DNA of 64,000 nt from NCBI RefSeq assembly GCF_003075415.1, contig NZ_QDAH01000030.1:1-64000 (forward strand), written 5' to 3'. Below the pieces are notes generated by a model. It did no database searches. It saw only the letters and a list, made by a program, of their open reading frames with translations, and was not told the DNA's origin. Below are positions 42,868 through 51,400 of this stretch, one piece after another. This DNA comes from Microvirga sp. KLBC 81 (lineage in GTDB: Bacteria > Pseudomonadota > Alphaproteobacteria > Rhizobiales > Beijerinckiaceae). A program made the translations under genes and the position numbers. Each line of letters starts with the position of its first letter. The stretch's first letter is position 1.

Positions 42868-43280
42868 GCCCTACGGATGCTCACTTCAGGGCTGCCGGAC
42901 ATCTTGCATCTCGCGCTCATATCCGCGGCTTCCTCGTGTGGTCAGAACCCTCTCACGAAGCGTCGCAGAGAAGAAGCAAGATATTCCCCTATCCGAAGCG
43001 CTTTCTCAGGCCATTGAGAACGATGTCGACAATTTTATCCGCTTCATCTTCCCGGGCGATCGCGTCCACAAAAACGGCCGCATCCGACAAGAGAGGACTT
43101 CGACGTGGTCGGTGCAGGGTCAATTCAAAGGAAGCCCGCCGATTGGATATCACGGAACGCCGGAGGATATGGCGGCGCTCGATGTCTGTCTGGCCTCCGA
43201 TCAATCGAGCTACACGATGAGCCACGTCAATCTCGTGGATGGAGAATTTCGGCTCTCACCTCTCTTCTCGTTCCCAAATT
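42868..43280. other. stretch without a recognisable gene
   Basis: Frames are open on both strands (for example 42938-43288 plus, 42989-43225 minus with GTG start), but none shows a known family and neither strand has a clear ribosome site. One may be a real small gene; I cannot decide. Confidence 0.4.
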
Positions 43281-43571
43281 CTACGTAAATGACCCTGTCT
43301 CGCCAGCGCGGGGAAGGGCGCGCCTCGCCTCGTTAAGCCAGAAGGCCGCCTCATCGTGTCGCCAGTTCAGCCGCAAGGCGCTGCGGAAATCGCTGATTGC
43401 CTGTTCGTATAGGCCGAGACTGAGCAGAATACGACCGCGGATGAGGTGGAAGCGAACGGTATGAGGGGGAGTATTTCTAAGTTTGAGCAAGGATAGCACG
43501 AGCCTCCAGTAAGCAATGAAGCCAGAGAATGGCATTTTTGGTCGGCTCATGCTGTTCTGTTCGTTGGACAT
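43281..43571 (-). CDS. small TPR-repeat protein, 96 aa
   Basis: A single TPR-like pair of helices covers the second half: RFHLIRGRILLSLGLYEQAI then SDFRSALRLNWRHDEAAFWL, with the usual A/G and P-less spacing (Y-Q-A-I-SDF-SALR-N). The first half has a hydrophobic stretch SGFIAYWRLVLSLLKL that might be a membrane anchor. AGGA lies 9-10 nt before the ATG. No partner is evident nearby. Real gene likely, function unknown. Confidence 0.6.
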   Translation of the reverse strand: MSNEQNSMSRPKMPFSGFIAYWRLVLSLLKLRNTPPHTVRFHLIRGRILLSLGLYEQAISDFRSALRLNWRHDEAAFWLNEARRALPRAGETGSFT

Positions 43572-43827
43572 CGTCTTTTTTCCTAAGGGCGTATACTGGT
43601 CTCGCCCAGTTCAGCTCGGCAAAGCGGAACGGCATTCCTAGAGGTCACGAAAAAATTGGCATTGCTCTTCCTTTGGGGAAATCGAAAAGCGCACGACTTG
43701 TCGAAATTGCGCAGAAAACCTAGCGTTTCGAGGGTTTTCAGATCCGAACGGCTTTCGAATGGTGAGAGGCGAAAGAGGTCTGCAAGATAAGAGCGGTGCG
43801 TCGCTCCCGACAATCGACCCGCTGACG
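43572..43827. other. gene-free stretch
   Basis: AT-richer intergenic sequence with only short frames lacking motifs or ribosome sites. Confidence 0.4.
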
Positions 43828-43944
43828 CTAGAGCCTCGGACCCAAAAGTGGACTTGCACCTTTGGGATCTCCCGATGCTCATTCTCTGGAGAAGTGCATC
43901 GTTTTGCGCGGAGAACCGGATCCACGTTTCCGCACGATGCGCTA
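43828..43944 (-). repeat. dispersed intergenic repeat, copy 2 (inverted relative to copy 1)
   Basis: Read on the minus strand it begins TAGCGCATCGTGCGGAAACG and ends GGTCCGAGGCTCTAG, matching the copy at 4881-4998 through most of its length. The middle is more diverged (CACTTCTCCAGAGAATGAGC region). It lies in the gap downstream of the AraC gene. Confidence 0.75.
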
Positions 43945-44040
43945 CCCTTCACTTGCCCAGCGCCCTTACCCGTTCTGAGTGCCGCTACTTCGGCCCTTGC
44001 CGATGCAGAACACGGCGGACACCCGCTTTACTCAGGGGCT

Positions 44041-45096
44041 TCAGCGATAAACCGCTTTCGCCAAGGTCTGCTTCGGCGTCTCGCCGAAGGTGCGCTTGTA
44101 GAGGGTGCCGAACTCGCCCATGTGACCAAAGCCGCAGGCAAGCGCGATCTCCGTCACCGTGGCCGCCGCTGGATCCGCAGCGAGCAAGGCCCGATGCACG
44201 TGCTGCAGCCGCACCGACCGGAGAAACGCCATCGGCGTCATGCCGCGAAAGCTCTGGAAGCCGTTCTGCAGGCTCCTCGCGCTCACCCTCGCATGGGCGG
44301 CAATGTCGGCAAGAGACAAGGGCTCGGAAAAATGCGCCTCGATGTAAGCTTCCGCCCGCTTGACATAAAATGGTGCTACTGCGGATTGCGGACGCAAAAG
44401 CGCATTCGTGTACGTGTGGCGGTGGGAAAGGAGGAAGCCGGTGAGTAGCGACTGCTCGAATTGCCGCCACGCGATCGGGGATTGCCTGATGAGGGCCCCC
44501 GGATCGGAGAGCTCTGCCTCCACGTACTCCAGCAGCCTGAGCCAGCTGTGCCCTGTAGAAGTATCGAGATCGACGCCGACATCGAAATCAAGGAAGCCTG
44601 GAATATCATAACCAAGTAGCTTGGCACAGCATTCCATGATCTTGTGCCGACTCGTAATAAGAACATGATGCTCTGCATCCTTCGGGACCACGATCACCCG
44701 CTGCGGCCCGGAGGGGAAAATGACTGCGTGTTGCTGTGAGATAGAAAACGTCTCCCCTTGGATCTTGAGCTGGCTGGGCCTGCTCAGGCTCGTGACGAAG
44801 GCCATTCGATCATTGGCATCTTCAGGGGCCTGGTTTATTTCAACATCGCTTTCGACATGAACCCGGAAGAGTCCGAGGTCGATCTGTCCTCGGTACCCGA
44901 ACATGCCACCCGCAGGCGTCTCTCGTGAAGTTGAGATGAGGCGTTGGGGCGACACGAAGGTGTTGAGAGCGTTCTCCAATTCTTCGAGTTTGGCGGAGCG
45001 CCATGTTTGGTCGATGATCGGACCGTTCTGCGGTGCTGAATTGATTTCCTGACCTGGAGAACCTTTCATGGCTGCAGGGGACATGCGATTTTTCAT
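44041..45096 (-). CDS. AraC-family transcriptional regulator (AraC-binding-like domain)
   Basis: About 351 aa. The N-terminal half is the ligand-binding domain found in regulators such as FeaR and XylS: PQRLISTSRETPAGGMFGYR, LGLFRVHVESDVEI and HAVIFPSGPQRVIVVPKDAE. The C-terminal AraC domain (last 105 residues) has APFYVKRAEAYIEAHFSEPL, SLADIAAHARVSARSLQNGF (helix-turn-helix 1), LRSVRLQHVHRALLAADPAA and EIALACGFGHMGEFGTLYKR (helix-turn-helix 2), ending FGETPKQTLAKAVYR. The frame stays open to 45159, but that part overlaps a remnant of another AraC gene, so I start at 45096; no start has a clear ribosome site. Confidence 0.85.
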   Translation of the reverse strand: MKNRMSPAAMKGSPGQEINSAPQNGPIIDQTWRSAKLEELENALNTFVSPQRLISTSRETPAGGMFGYRGQIDLGLFRVHVESDVEINQAPEDANDRMAFVTSLSRPSQLKIQGETFSISQQHAVIFPSGPQRVIVVPKDAEHHVLITSRHKIMECCAKLLGYDIPGFLDFDVGVDLDTSTGHSWLRLLEYVEAELSDPGALIRQSPIAWRQFEQSLLTGFLLSHRHTYTNALLRPQSAVAPFYVKRAEAYIEAHFSEPLSLADIAAHARVSARSLQNGFQSFRGMTPMAFLRSVRLQHVHRALLAADPAAATVTEIALACGFGHMGEFGTLYKRTFGETPKQTLAKAVYR

Positions 45097-45097
45097 T

Positions 45098-45208
45098 GTC
45101 TGACGGATCGCTACATGTTCGCCCCAGCGTCTCGTCGAGAGTGCGTTCATACAGGGCACCTAACTCGCGGCACTGACCCATTTCGTCGCAAGCCAATTCT
45201 TGCTGCCG
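45098..45208 (-). pseudogene. C-terminal remnant of a second AraC-family gene
   Basis: Another minus-strand frame reads AAARIGLACDEMGQCRELGA then LYERTLDETLGR. This matches the end of the intact neighbour (EIALACGFGHMGEFGTLYKR then TFGETPKQ) position by position. Only the last helix-turn-helix remains, directly upstream of the intact gene, suggesting a tandem duplication of which one copy was deleted. Confidence 0.6.
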
Positions 45209-45212
45209 CGGT

Positions 45213-45243
45213 AAAAAGCCCCGGCAGCAGTGCTGCCGAGGCC
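45213..45243 (-). terminator. terminator of the 1019-aa RTX gene
   Basis: On the minus strand: GCCTCGGCAGCA with TGCTGCCGGGGC (one mismatch) followed by TTTTT, starting about 20 nt after the stop codon at 45264. Confidence 0.85.
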
Positions 45244-45263
45244 TGTTTAGACGAACATGTCCC

Positions 45264-48200
45264 TTAGACGACGAAGAAGTCTCTGGCGCTCATGGTCGTC
45301 AGGTTCGGCGAGACAGTGGCGAACTTCACCGCCAACCCTGCACCGGAGCCATCCGCATCATAGTACAGGGCGCCAGTGCTCTTGTTATAGATGATGTAGT
45401 CATTGGTATCCTGCGCCGCGGCGCCGATGGTGAAGAAATCGCTCTTCAGCTGTTTCGGGCTCGCCGCCGTGCCTGCTCCCAGCTTCTTGAAGATCGCGTT
45501 GTCGAGCTGGAAGCCGTCGTCCCTCACGGAGAACCTCAGGATCTTGTCGACATTGGTCGCACCCAACCTCGTGTTGAAGACGAACAGATCCCGTCCTGCA
45601 TCGCCCTTCAGCGTGTCGCTGCCGGCGCCGCCGTTGATCTTGTCGTTGCCGGCTCCGCCAGAGAGCGTATCCCGACCCGTCCCGCCGACAAAGTAGTCGT
45701 TCGCAGCAGAACCGCTCGTTCTCTCCGAGGTCCAGTTCACGACATTGATGGTGATATCCTGCAGGAACGACAGGTTGTTGGCATCAATGTCATCGCCGTC
45801 CGCGATCGTGACCTTGAGCTTGAGCGTGTGGCTCCTGGCCCGCTCGTAGTCCAGGTCGAAGCCGTTGGCCACATAGATGGACTTCTTGTCGGCGCCGATC
45901 TTGAAGCGGCCGTCGGTGTTCGCCAGCGTGCCGTCGGCGAGCACGATCTGGTACGAGAACGCCTTGCCGTTCTCCCCCAGTTCGCCCGGCGTGAGATCGC
46001 CCACCTTGGTGTCGTTGGCGGCAAGCTCACGCGGCGCGGTGAAGGTCGTGAACCCGGCCTTGCCGGCCACCGCCTTCACCTGAACATGCTCGACCACAGG
46101 CACGCGGCCCTCCGCTCCATCCGTGACCTCGACCTCGAAGTCGGTGGTGCGGATCGTCCCCGGAGCGTCGGTGATCGGCGCCGCGTCGAACTTCACCACA
46201 TCCATCATCACCTCGAGGGCCGCGGGCTCCCCTCGGAACGTGTAGATCCAGTAGTGGATACCGCTGGTGTTGTCCGTGAAATCAGATCTGGCCCATTGGA
46301 GACCTGCCGGAAGCATGAGCTCGCCGTGGTCCTTCAGGAACTTCACCTTCAGGGTCAGATTCCCATATTCAGCATCAAGGAGATCCAGCCCCTTGAGAGG
46401 ACGGCAATCCGGCCCGGTATCGACGACCTTGGTCACACCCTCGCCGACTGTAACGGTCACCTCAGGCGCCTGGTCTCCGATGACATCCGTGATCACTTTG
46501 ACCGTATCATTGATCACCGCGGGGTTGGGGTTGGCGCCGTCCAGCTCCTTCAGCGAGATGCGGAACTGGGTTATGATATCAGGAAGAGTAGAGTCGGCCC
46601 GGTTGTACGGATTGAACTTCAAGTCCGCGAGAAGGGCTTGCAGTTGTGCGATCGTTCTTCCCGTCCAGGTATACGTTCTGGTTCCGAGATCATCCTCGAA
46701 GTTCGTCAGAACCGTAGTTCCGAACTCGAGCACGCCGTCATCCTCATCGAAGGAGATCTCGAGCTCGAAGTTGCCGTTCGGCTGATCGTCCCCAAGGGTC
46801 ACCTTCGTGAAGGGCGAGACGCTCGGTCCAATATCTGTGGCATTGGTCGTCGATCCTCCCCCTTCGACCGTGATCACCGGCGCCACGTTGGCGACGTTGT
46901 TCTTGACCACCACGTTGACGTCGCGGAAGCCCGTGCCGCCCTGGTTGTCGGTCGCCGTCACCCGCACGGTGTAGGTCGTGTCCTGGGTGATGTTGCCCAG
47001 CGCCGCCGTGTTCACCGACACCGTGCCGTTCGCGTCAACCGTGAACGCCCCGGCCGGGTACGTGCCCGAGAGCGCGTAGCCGGTGATCGTGCCGTCCGTG
47101 TCCGTGGCGTTCACGTCGAAGATCTGAACCGCGCCGGCATTCTCGTTGACCTCGACGTTGCCGCCCACGAGCGTGCCCGAGCCCGCCGCCGTCGGCGCCG
47201 CCACCGTCGGGTTCTGGTTGGGCACGTTGTTCTTGACCACCACGTTGACGTCGCGGAAGCCCGTGCCGCCCTGGTTGTCGGTCGCCGTCACCCGCACGGT
47301 GTAGGTCGTGTCCTGGGTGATGTTGCCCAGCGCCGCCGTGTTCACCGACACCGTGCCGTTCGCGTCAACCGTGAACGCCCCGGCCGGGTACGTGCCCGAG
47401 AGCGCGTAGCCGGTGATCGTGCCGTCCGTGTCCGTGGCGTTCACGTCGAAGATCTGAACCGCGCCGGCATTCTCGTTGACCTCGACGTTGCCGCCCACGA
47501 GCGTGCCCGAGCCCGCCGCCGTCGGCGCCGCCACCGTCGGAGCCGCGTTGGTATCGTCGTTGCGGATCGTGCCCGTCGCCGTGTTGCTCGTCCCGATCTG
47601 GGCGTTAGTGCTGCCCGTCGCGTTCAGCGTGATCGTGAAGTTCTCGTTCTGCTCGAAGGTGGAGTCCTTGCGCACCCGCACCACAAGCTGCGTGGTCAGG
47701 GCGCCACCCGTGAACGTCGCCGTGCCGCTCAGGACCTCGAAGTCGTTCGCGTCGATTCCCGTCCCGGCAATCGACCAGGCAACGGTGGTGTCCCCGTTCG
47801 CCGCGCTGTCGCGCACCAGCGTGTAGGTGTACGTCGTCCAGTCGCCCACCGTCGCCGACGTGCCTTCATCCTGCGCGATGTTCGTCGTGCCCGCCTGGAA
47901 CTGAACCACCGGCGCCGGCGCCGTCTCATTGACAACGTCTCTCAGATAGACGTTGACGTTCAGTTGGTGGTAAACGCCCTCTGGGCCGGTACGTGTATCT
48001 TGCGAGTCCCGCAGCCAAAAGGTGACCTGAGGAAACTCACCAGCAAAGTCCGGATCTTCATAATCGAAGTTAGCAGGGCCACCGAGGGCAACGAGATACC
48101 AAACGCCACCTTCATTAATGACGCTAAAGCGCCCGCCCCAGTCCTCGACCATTTGGACTTTAAAGCTTCCAGAAGGGGGGGTTGCATCGATACCGTCGAT

Positions 48201-48323
48201 GCGGGCGATTTTGGTCTGATTAGCAATATTCTCATCAAGGGTGATGGTTCTGTTACCATCGGAAAGGACACCATTGTAGGCGTCGTTTTCCGGAATATCG
48301 AGAAGTGTGAGTTGGACGGCCAT
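45264..48323 (-). CDS. RTX/cadherin-like calcium-binding protein, 1019 aa
   Basis: Probable extracellular protein exported by a type I system, as no signal peptide is present. Layout: a unique N-terminal part; a Calx-beta-like domain (about residues 134-258, VLSGTATFTGGALTTQLVVR, ENFTITLNATGSTNAQIGTS); two identical cadherin-like repeats of 110-residue period (about 260-476, VEVNENAGAVQIFDVNATDT); two further beta domains with FNPYNR-type motifs; a cadherin-like domain; one RTX block GGTGRDTLSGGAGNDKINGG (about 874-893); and the C-terminal secretion region ending ARDFFVV. The ATG at 48323 has AAGGGG 8 nt upstream; the frame is open to 48368. Adhesion or matrix function is inferred. Confidence 0.88.
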   Translation of the reverse strand: MAVQLTLLDIPENDAYNGVLSDGNRTITLDENIANQTKIARIDGIDATPPSGSFKVQMVEDWGGRFSVINEGGVWYLVALGGPANFDYEDPDFAGEFPQVTFWLRDSQDTRTGPEGVYHQLNVNVYLRDVVNETAPAPVVQFQAGTTNIAQDEGTSATVGDWTTYTYTLVRDSAANGDTTVAWSIAGTGIDANDFEVLSGTATFTGGALTTQLVVRVRKDSTFEQNENFTITLNATGSTNAQIGTSNTATGTIRNDDTNAAPTVAAPTAAGSGTLVGGNVEVNENAGAVQIFDVNATDTDGTITGYALSGTYPAGAFTVDANGTVSVNTAALGNITQDTTYTVRVTATDNQGGTGFRDVNVVVKNNVPNQNPTVAAPTAAGSGTLVGGNVEVNENAGAVQIFDVNATDTDGTITGYALSGTYPAGAFTVDANGTVSVNTAALGNITQDTTYTVRVTATDNQGGTGFRDVNVVVKNNVANVAPVITVEGGGSTTNATDIGPSVSPFTKVTLGDDQPNGNFELEISFDEDDGVLEFGTTVLTNFEDDLGTRTYTWTGRTIAQLQALLADLKFNPYNRADSTLPDIITQFRISLKELDGANPNPAVINDTVKVITDVIGDQAPEVTVTVGEGVTKVVDTGPDCRPLKGLDLLDAEYGNLTLKVKFLKDHGELMLPAGLQWARSDFTDNTSGIHYWIYTFRGEPAALEVMMDVVKFDAAPITDAPGTIRTTDFEVEVTDGAEGRVPVVEHVQVKAVAGKAGFTTFTAPRELAANDTKVGDLTPGELGENGKAFSYQIVLADGTLANTDGRFKIGADKKSIYVANGFDLDYERARSHTLKLKVTIADGDDIDANNLSFLQDITINVVNWTSERTSGSAANDYFVGGTGRDTLSGGAGNDKINGGAGSDTLKGDAGRDLFVFNTRLGATNVDKILRFSVRDDGFQLDNAIFKKLGAGTAASPKQLKSDFFTIGAAAQDTNDYIIYNKSTGALYYDADGSGAGLAVKFATVSPNLTTMSARDFFVV
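46894..47210. repeat. 317-bp direct repeat, copy 1
   Basis: Identical by eye to 47224-47540, 330-bp period (13 bp spacer), inside the 1019-aa RTX gene. Each copy encodes one cadherin-like domain. Confidence 0.95.
47224..47540. repeat. 317-bp direct repeat, copy 2
   Basis: Second identical copy of the repeat at 46894-47210. The reading frame is kept because the period is a multiple of three. Confidence 0.95.
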
Positions 48324-48412
48324 GGAAGAGCCCCTTGCTGAGGTGATTGTGGTCTCGTTGCCCGCCATCGGGACGGAGAAACGCAGCTATATGTAAGGTT
48401 ATAATATATTGA

Positions 48413-48437
48413 AAGGCGGGCCAGTAAAGCCCGCCTT
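48413..48437 (-). terminator. hairpin terminator of the 3026-aa RTX gene
   Basis: Nine-bp stem AAGGCGGGC (48413-48421) with GCCCGCCTT (48429-48437), loop of 7 nt, 15 nt after the stop codon at 48452. On the minus strand it is followed by TCAATATATTATAAC, AT-rich but not a pure T run. It lies in the 128-nt gap that must also hold any promoter of the downstream RTX gene. Confidence 0.7.
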
Positions 48438-48451
48438 CCTAGATTTTTCGC

Positions 48452-51400
48452 TTAGATGATGTGGAAGTAGTCGGCCGTGAGAACTGGCTTGGTGGTGCTG
48501 CCAATCTTGGCGATCAGGTTAGCTGCAACACCAACCCCGCCGCCGTCTCGGTCGTACCAGATCTCGCCAGTCGTCTGGTCGTAGATGATCCGGTGCTCAG
48601 CCCCTGCCGTAGCCACAGTACCCGCATGGAAGGCGCTGGCTTTCAGGATTCCGTTCTCCATGTGCTGGGCCTGAATGCCGGCGAAACGTGTTCCAAGCAG
48701 CTCGAACCGGTCACCCTGCACGGCGGGGTTGCTCGGGTCTCTCAAATCGAACTGGACGATCGTATCCACGTTGCGGGTCGTTATCGCAGCATCGAACCGG
48801 AAGGCATCGTCCCCAGTGCCGCCATTCAGGCGGTCAGCACCAGCCCCGCCGCTCAGAGTATCATTGCCAATCCGACCATTGAGCGTATCGTCGCCGGCCC
48901 CGCCCCTGAGGAAATCGTCGATACTGATCCCTGGGACTTCGGTCGTGAGACCACTCACCGTCTCCCTCGCAACATTGAGAATGGTCAGGGTGACGCTGAA
49001 CTGCACTGGCGTGTTTGTTCCATCGGATGCTTCTACGACGACATTGAAGGTCCCATCACCGAGTTCACTGTCGATCTTCGTCTGGTCTTTGACGAGCAGA
49101 ATCCCACCCGCCGTCAGCTCCACCCGTCCTTCCGCGTCGTTCACCAAGGTCCAGGTTAGTCCATCGGTATCAGTAGCACTGAACTGACCAATGATGCTGC
49201 CGCGCGCCATGTTCTCGAGAACAACCAGATCCGAGAACTGAGGGTTTGTCGGCGGAGTGTTCTCAGCCGCCGAGTGCACGGTCACCGTGCCGGTCTGGCC
49301 CGCGCCCGCCGTGGGATAGGCCTCGTCCGTCACCGTCAGGTTGAAGGCGATGTCCTCGGACGCCCCTGCCGCCAAGTCACGCGGGTTGAAGCTCAGAGCC
49401 TGCAGCTTCGTCTGCAGATCCGCCGCATCTGTGCCCGTCACCGTGTAGGTGGCGATGCCGCCGTCCACACCCACCAGGGTCAGACCTGTGCCGCTGAGCG
49501 AACCCAGGTTGTCCTGGAATGTGATCATCGCCGTGGTCTCTTGGCCGGCATCGTTGTCAATCACCACCGAGCCGAACGGCGCCACCGTGCCATTGTTGGC
49601 GTCGGCATTGATCGCCGTGCTCGGCAGGCCGCTAACCGTCGGGGCATCGTCCCCGCCCCCGCTATCGCCGACAGCCGTGGACACCACGCTGATGCGAGTG
49701 TTGCGCGCCGAGGAGTTGCCGTCGCTCACGGTGATGCTGAAGTTCGTGGTCACCTGCGTCCCATCGGGATCCTCCGAACGGTCCACGGCGTGGAATTGCA
49801 GATTCCGCACCGCATTCTGAACATCCGCGATCGACCCCGAGACCTTGTAGACACCGGTCAACTCATCGTAGGTGCCGATTTCGTAGCCCTCGAAGAAACC
49901 TTCGTTGGCCGAGTCGAGGGCGATCGTCACCGTGATGGTGTCGCTGTCCGTATCCGAGAAGGTCACGTTGCCGAAGGGCGAGACGACGCCATTGTCCTCC
50001 GTTGGAACCGAGAGATCGGTCTCGGCTCCGCCAATCACCGGCGCAGCGTTCGACGGATCGTCCACCGTGTCGGTGACGTAGACATTGAGGGTCTTCGTCA
50101 GCGAGCGGTTGTAAGAGTCCGTCGTACGGACCGTCACCTCGTAGTACTTGCCGAAGAAGTCCGTCTTCAGCAGCGGATCGGTGCTCTCCCAGTCGAGGCC
50201 TCCGACTGTCTTCAGGACGACATCGCCGTTGGTGTCGCTGGCGATCCGGAAGCGGCCGCCGGCCCCATCGCCCACGATCTCGTAGGTGAAGGTATCGTCC
50301 GCATCCGGATCGATGGTCGCGAGGGTGCCGACGACGCGGTCTGCCAAGTTCTCGGCCACGAAGTTCGGCGCCAAGGTGATGCCGAGCGGGTCGTTGCCTG
50401 TACCCTGACCGTCGAGGACGGTGACGGTGTAGTTCAGCGTATCAACCAGATGGTCGGTGCCGCCGTTCCGGTCCTTCACCGTCAGAGTGAGCGTGAAGGT
50501 CTCGTTCTGCGTGACTGTCAGCTTGCTCTTGTCGGCCACCACGATCCGCTTGTTGACCACATCGACCGCGAAGGCGCCCTCCATGGCGGGCGGCACGCCG
50601 GAGATCTCGTACACGAAGAGCTCGTTCGCGTCCTGATCCGTCACCGTGAAGGTGGCCAGCACGTCGCCGTTCTGGGTGTACTCGCCGATCGATACCGTAT
50701 CGTCGGTCGTCTCCAGAACCGGCGCCTCGTTCACATCCGTGACGTAGACCTTGATCTCCTGCTCGGCCGAGGACAGAGCCGGGTTGGCGCTGTCGGTGGC
50801 GATCACCTTCAGGCGGTAGAACCGGCCGGTCGCATCCTCCTCGAGGCCCGCGCCCGGCGTGGTGGTGATCGCGTCCTCGAAGTTGAGGCTGGTCGCCACC
50901 TTGATCTGGTTGCCCTCGATCCTGAAGTGACCGGCGCCGTCGAAGCCGGTGACGAAGGCGTAGGTCAGCGTCGCCGGGCTCTCGTCCGCGGCGGACAGGG
51001 TGCCCACCACATCGCCCACCTGCAGGCTCTCGGCCACCGTGTCCGTGGTGGCGTTATCCAGCTCAACGTTCACTGGAGCCTGGTTGCCGGTCACGGAATT
51101 CACGCTGACCTCGCGAATGGCCATCGCGTTGTCGGTGTCGAGCACCAACACTTGGAAGTTGGTCCTCTCCGACACGCCGTCGGGCTCTTCGGGACGCGAC
51201 CTGGTGTGGAAATGCAGGTTCTGGACGATCGCCGTCACCTGGTCGGCCGTGCCCCGCACGAAGAGTTGGCCATCTCCTGTCGTGTAAGTCAGGGTCGCTC
51301 CCGGGAAATTGGCTATATCCGGCAGGTTCTCGAAGTTACCCTGGCCCACTTCAAAGAAGATCTGGACCTCAATATAGGTGTTCGGATCGTTGTCGTTCCC

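Noticed and set aside
42989..43225. Minus-strand 78-aa frame with GTG start
   Set aside because: Open but with no family match or ribosome site, and the opposite strand is equally open (42938-43288); left undecided rather than called.
45828..48341. Plus-strand open frame of 837 codons opposite the 1019-aa RTX gene
   Set aside because: Shadow of a strongly biased coding strand; repeats of RVRGVHVEDLNRAGI are only the antisense of the duplicated cadherin unit.
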